DNA of 64,000 nt from Imtechella halotolerans (lineage in GTDB: Bacteria; Bacteroidota; Bacteroidia; Flavobacteriales; Flavobacteriaceae): positions 989,001 to 1,053,000 of the forward strand of contig NZ_CP117969.2 of the NCBI RefSeq assembly GCF_028743515.2, given 5' to 3'. Position numbers and translations under genes: made by a program. This document shows positions 61,519 to 64,000 of this stretch, piece after piece; the first letter of the stretch is position 1; each line of letters opens with the position of its first letter. The notes beneath the pieces were generated by a model. It saw only the letters and a program-made list of their open reading frames with translations. It had not been told where the DNA came from and did not search any database.

Positions 61519-62910
61519 CTACAATCCATTTACTTTAACTTCCAACATACCATCTACGGTAATAAAGGCTAACATTGCCTGTGGAGTTAATTGTACTTTT
61601 TTAAATGCTAATTCACCTAGTTTCCCATTGATATATACTCCTTCGGTAGGTGAATAATTAGTAATATACTTCTTAATATTTTCTTTACCTTCTTCTAAAT
61701 TGGGAGCTATGGAATACCGACATTGTTCTTGTAATTGCTTTAAAATATAATTACTAGCCATCCAATTTGCAGATTTAGTTAACACATTCTTAGTATCCAG
61801 TACATAATCTAGTTGATCAAAGAAGACCTCTTGAGTAACCTCGTTATATTGTGGATATCCAGATAAATAAATGGTTCCAGCAATACTGCCTTGTAAATCT
61901 AATGCAATGATCATTTTATTGCTTTTCTGCCAAATTTTCACATTGGAAACCGTCACTTTCTTACTTCCAGAACTAAAGGTATATCCATTAAAATTCTTAG
62001 TCATAATACGAGAAGCATCCTCATAGGTAGAAACAGCTACAATAGTAGCCGTAACACGTTCAGGCATTTCTTTTACAGGCTTGAGAATGATTTTATTTCT
62101 ATCAAATTTTCGTTTAGGTTCATAACCTACCACAGTTTCCAATACACACTTCAAGCCCATCTGAAAGGAAATATTGCTTTTAGTAAGCTTGGCGTCAGTA
62201 GTGTACAATTCTGCTGGTACTACACGAAGCCAACTTTCATAAGTATCACTCATTTGAAAAGGAGTTGAAATCTGTTCAAGAGCATCTAATACAGAAGGTT
62301 TGAAATCAAGTGAAGTGGCAATAGCAGAATCAATATTATCTTCAATAACCGATTTAAAAAGTGCAATAGCTGGAGATACTACACTAGTAACAGGTACTTT
62401 CTGACCAAACAATGTCATGGTAGGATGTTCCTTCCACACCAATGATTTCAACGCTGTTTGTGTTTTTAAATTCCAATTCGACAATCCAACATTACTAACT
62501 AACGTTACGGTCCCATTCAAATCAAAATCACGAATATTATAGAGTGCAACACCCATAGCCGTTGTACCCAAACGATATTGAATATGAGCTTTAAGAGGAA
62601 ATACCGTTTTGAGTTTACCATTATCATAGGTAATTTCTATCGGAGCTTGCTTCCATACCTTTAATCTTATATTGTCATCTTCAAAATCATCATCTTCATA
62701 AATAAGGCCTTGTAAGGAAGTATTTGTTACTTTTTCAAGGTCTTTTAGTTGTATGGAAACAGGAATGCTGATGTAGGAATGCGGATATTCAAAAGGTGTG
62801 ATAGTGCCTGTAGAATCCGGTTCCGGAGCGAGGGTGGCTATTTTTTGTGATCCTGAGCAACCACTTAAGATGATCAGTAGTGTTAAAATTCCAAAAAAAG
62901 ATAGCTTCAT
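61519..62910 (-). CDS. DUF4403-family lipoprotein
   Basis: 463 residues. Lipobox LSGC (Cys18). The mature chain is rich in beta strands (SYISIPVSIQLKDLEKVTNTSLQG, LNGTVTLVSNVGLSNW, then a second repeat of the same topology), as in DUF4403/BPI-like lipid-binding folds. Lipid or surfactant binding in the periplasm is possible but not shown. Cotranscribed with its neighbours. Confidence 0.88.
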   Translation of the reverse strand: MKLSFFGILTLLIILSGCSGSQKIATLAPEPDSTGTITPFEYPHSYISIPVSIQLKDLEKVTNTSLQGLIYEDDDFEDDNIRLKVWKQAPIEITYDNGKLKTVFPLKAHIQYRLGTTAMGVALYNIRDFDLNGTVTLVSNVGLSNWNLKTQTALKSLVWKEHPTMTLFGQKVPVTSVVSPAIALFKSVIEDNIDSAIATSLDFKPSVLDALEQISTPFQMSDTYESWLRVVPAELYTTDAKLTKSNISFQMGLKCVLETVVGYEPKRKFDRNKIILKPVKEMPERVTATIVAVSTYEDASRIMTKNFNGYTFSSGSKKVTVSNVKIWQKSNKMIIALDLQGSIAGTIYLSGYPQYNEVTQEVFFDQLDYVLDTKNVLTKSANWMASNYILKQLQEQCRYSIAPNLEEGKENIKKYITNYSPTEGVYINGKLGELAFKKVQLTPQAMLAFITVDGMLEVKVNGL

Positions 62911-62930
62911 AAAAAACCTTGAATTAAGGA

Positions 62931-63548
62931 CTAATCTTTTACCACTATCATATTAGCTCTATACCCGGTAGCCAACATCCATTGTTTGCCGGATATGAGC
63001 TTACCCGTGTCGTCATACACACGCAGTTCAGCTGTATTTGGTCCGGATGATCCCTGGTTAAGCGCTTCAAATTCAATAGTATTAAAACCAGGTTTCAACT
63101 CCACTTCAATACCTTTGAAGGAAGCATCTAAGAAAACATCTCCTGCAACCAATTGTTCGTTGACATAGACATTCACTCTATCTCCATCCACATACTGGTG
63201 ATCCCTGTATACAATTTTAAGCTTAGAAGAATTACTTTTAAAATCGCCTAAGTATTGATTCCCTTTGATAGCAGAATAATCTTCCCCTTTCTGCATATTA
63301 GCTCCTGGCGTTCGTACATCCCATTTACGTTGAACCAAATCATTAGTTCCAGGAAATTGCAACTCTTTTTTAGGAAGTTCTAAAGGACTTGCCTTGGATT
63401 TATCAGATGGAAGAATTAAAAGACTTGAATTAGCCTTTGGGACAGCAGGAATAACTAAAGGAGTAACTTTTTTACTATCTTGAATCTTTTGCGTATACGC
63501 AGTAAATGTAAAAATAATGGCTAATACCAATGTAAAAGAAATCCTCAT
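62931..63548 (-). CDS. Secreted beta-sandwich protein of unknown function
   Basis: 205 residues. Signal peptide about 1-19. A low-complexity Lys/Ser/Pro-rich region (about 20-75) is followed by a domain with YRDHQYVDGDRVNVYVNEQLV and a FNTIEFEALNQGSSGPNTAEL stretch, typical of flavobacterial secreted proteins without a named function. First gene of the run ending in the D-TA-like enzyme. Confidence 0.75.
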   Translation of the reverse strand: MRISFTLVLAIIFTFTAYTQKIQDSKKVTPLVIPAVPKANSSLLILPSDKSKASPLELPKKELQFPGTNDLVQRKWDVRTPGANMQKGEDYSAIKGNQYLGDFKSNSSKLKIVYRDHQYVDGDRVNVYVNEQLVAGDVFLDASFKGIEVELKPGFNTIEFEALNQGSSGPNTAELRVYDDTGKLISGKQWMLATGYRANMIVVKD

Positions 63549-63646
63549 AGCTATTTCATTTTCCTAGCTAATGTACAAAAATCTTGCCAAAGCACTCAGC
63601 CAATAGAACGTTAAAAGTCAATCTCAAAACAAGTTTAGGTATAAAA

Positions 63647-63668
63647 AAACGCCGCAAAAGCGGCGTTT
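63647..63668 (-). terminator. Terminator of the M28 peptidase gene
   Basis: Arms 63647-63655 and 63660-63668 (AAACGCCGC / GCGGCGTTT) with an AAAA loop. The upstream A tract gives a U run on the minus transcript. Confidence 0.85.
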
Positions 63669-63690
63669 AAGTATCTTTTGAAGAATATTA

Positions 63691-64000
63691 TTAATATTCT
63701 CCTGTACGATTCGCATCACGAGGCTCAGGCCATTTGATCTGCTCTCCAGTTCTTGGGCTAATTGGTAAAACAGCTCTATCTCTCGGGAACGTTTCAGGGT
63801 CTTCACTCGCCATATAGGTTAGAATAGCCGTTAGAATAGCATTGTTACGAACGTCATCAAAAATAATTTTATCATACGTATCGCGGTTTGTGTGCCATGT
63901 ATAATTTCCATATGACCAGTTAAGTGAACTTAATGAAAATCCTGGTGCTCCTGCAGCAACAAATGATGCAAAATCAGAGCCTCCTGTACCTGGAATGCCA
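63691..64000 (-). CDS. M28-family peptidase, C-terminal fragment
   Basis: The last 103 codons of a minus-strand gene whose start is right of the window. The fragment reads GIPGTGGSDFASFVAAGAPGFSLS, then TWHTNRDTYDKI with the His that binds zinc in M28/PSMA-type peptidases, and ends RDANRTGEY. The family removes N-terminal residues or C-terminal glutamate with two zinc ions. The signal peptide and metal ligands 1-4 are outside the window, so export cannot be judged. Its terminator is at 63647-63668. Confidence 0.85.
   Translation of the reverse strand, partial: GIPGTGGSDFASFVAAGAPGFSLSSLNWSYGNYTWHTNRDTYDKIIFDDVRNNAILTAILTYMASEDPETFPRDRAVLPISPRTGEQIKWPEPRDANRTGEY

Noticed and set aside
63624-63806. 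60-codon minus-strand frame near the right end
   Set aside because: It overlaps the M28 peptidase fragment in another frame and crosses its terminator, so it is a shadow.
1-64000. CRISPR arrays, insertion sequences, phage or rRNA genes
   Set aside because: No direct repeat arrays, transposase, integrase or rRNA sequence was seen on reading the window; only dispersed hairpins and terminators occur.

Overview
The window is a 64 kb stretch of chromosome from a member of the Bacteroidota, most likely a marine-type Flavobacteriaceae. This rests on the AT-rich sequence, on Bacteroidota-type promoters (TAnnTTTG -7 boxes, one or two with a TTTG/TTG -33 box), on the near absence of Shine-Dalgarno sequences, and on clade-typical families: SusC-like CPD/plug modules, TlpA with a DUF4369-like N-terminus, DUF4251, DUF4403, DUF1835, fused E1 alpha/beta dehydrogenases, and MutS2 without Smr. 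No plasmid, phage, insertion sequence, CRISPR array or rRNA gene is visible. There is one tRNA (Tyr, GTA). Both ends cut genes: a YciO-type protein on the left and an M28-like peptidase on the right.

Layout. 0-4.6 kb: YciO end, OmpA-like lipoprotein, family 2 glycosyltransferase, an orphan HsdR_N-like nuclease-fold protein, holA and DoxX. 4.6-18.8 kb: a fused E1 dehydrogenase, an M1-like pseudopeptidase joined to an outer-membrane barrel, a LOG-family protein, uvrA, a MORN-repeat/TonB_C-like protein, gamma-glutamyltransferase, an AcpH-like protein and a GlmM/phosphomutase. 19.1-28.9 kb is the accessory-looking part: an unrecognised secreted protein, then a tight run of membrane and secreted proteins with YD-like strands, then a TPR-histidine kinase/NarL-type regulator pair. 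28.9-40.8 kb: lipid A-type acyltransferase, rhomboid protease, SIMPL protein, tRNA-Tyr, TlpA-like lipoprotein, small barrel, a D-lactate/glycolate dehydrogenase-type FAD/Fe-S fusion, LpxH-like phosphoesterase, aroC, a dicarboxylate/amino-acid symporter and a DUF1704 metallopeptidase-like protein.

40.8-52.1 kb, mostly minus strand: a MuiA/DUF4139 protein carrying a SusC-like CPD+plug insert, a 43-residue membrane miniprotein, DCC thioredoxin-like protein, MutS2, a YfcC/DcuC-type carrier, ung (plus strand), an operon of DUF1835, nucleoside phosphorylase and a signal-less solute-binding-like protein, SUI1/YciH and an IPNS-like oxygenase. 52.1-64 kb: a second E1 fusion, two paralogous tandem Usp proteins around a metzincin-like protease and thioredoxin, then a minus-strand series of envelope proteins (DUF3817, DUF4251, D-threonine-aldolase-like enzyme, DUF4403, secreted protein, M28 peptidase).

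Most of the window is housekeeping and envelope maintenance. The most unusual items are the nested CPD/plug domain inside a DUF4139 protein, the M1-like protein that has lost its zinc site and carries a barrel, the two E1 fusions with different non-canonical thiamine-diphosphate motifs, the secreted YD-like cluster next to a TPR kinase, and a perfect 19-bp inverted repeat in the divergent region at 52.07-52.17 kb. All family calls come from reading motifs by eye; no database search was run.
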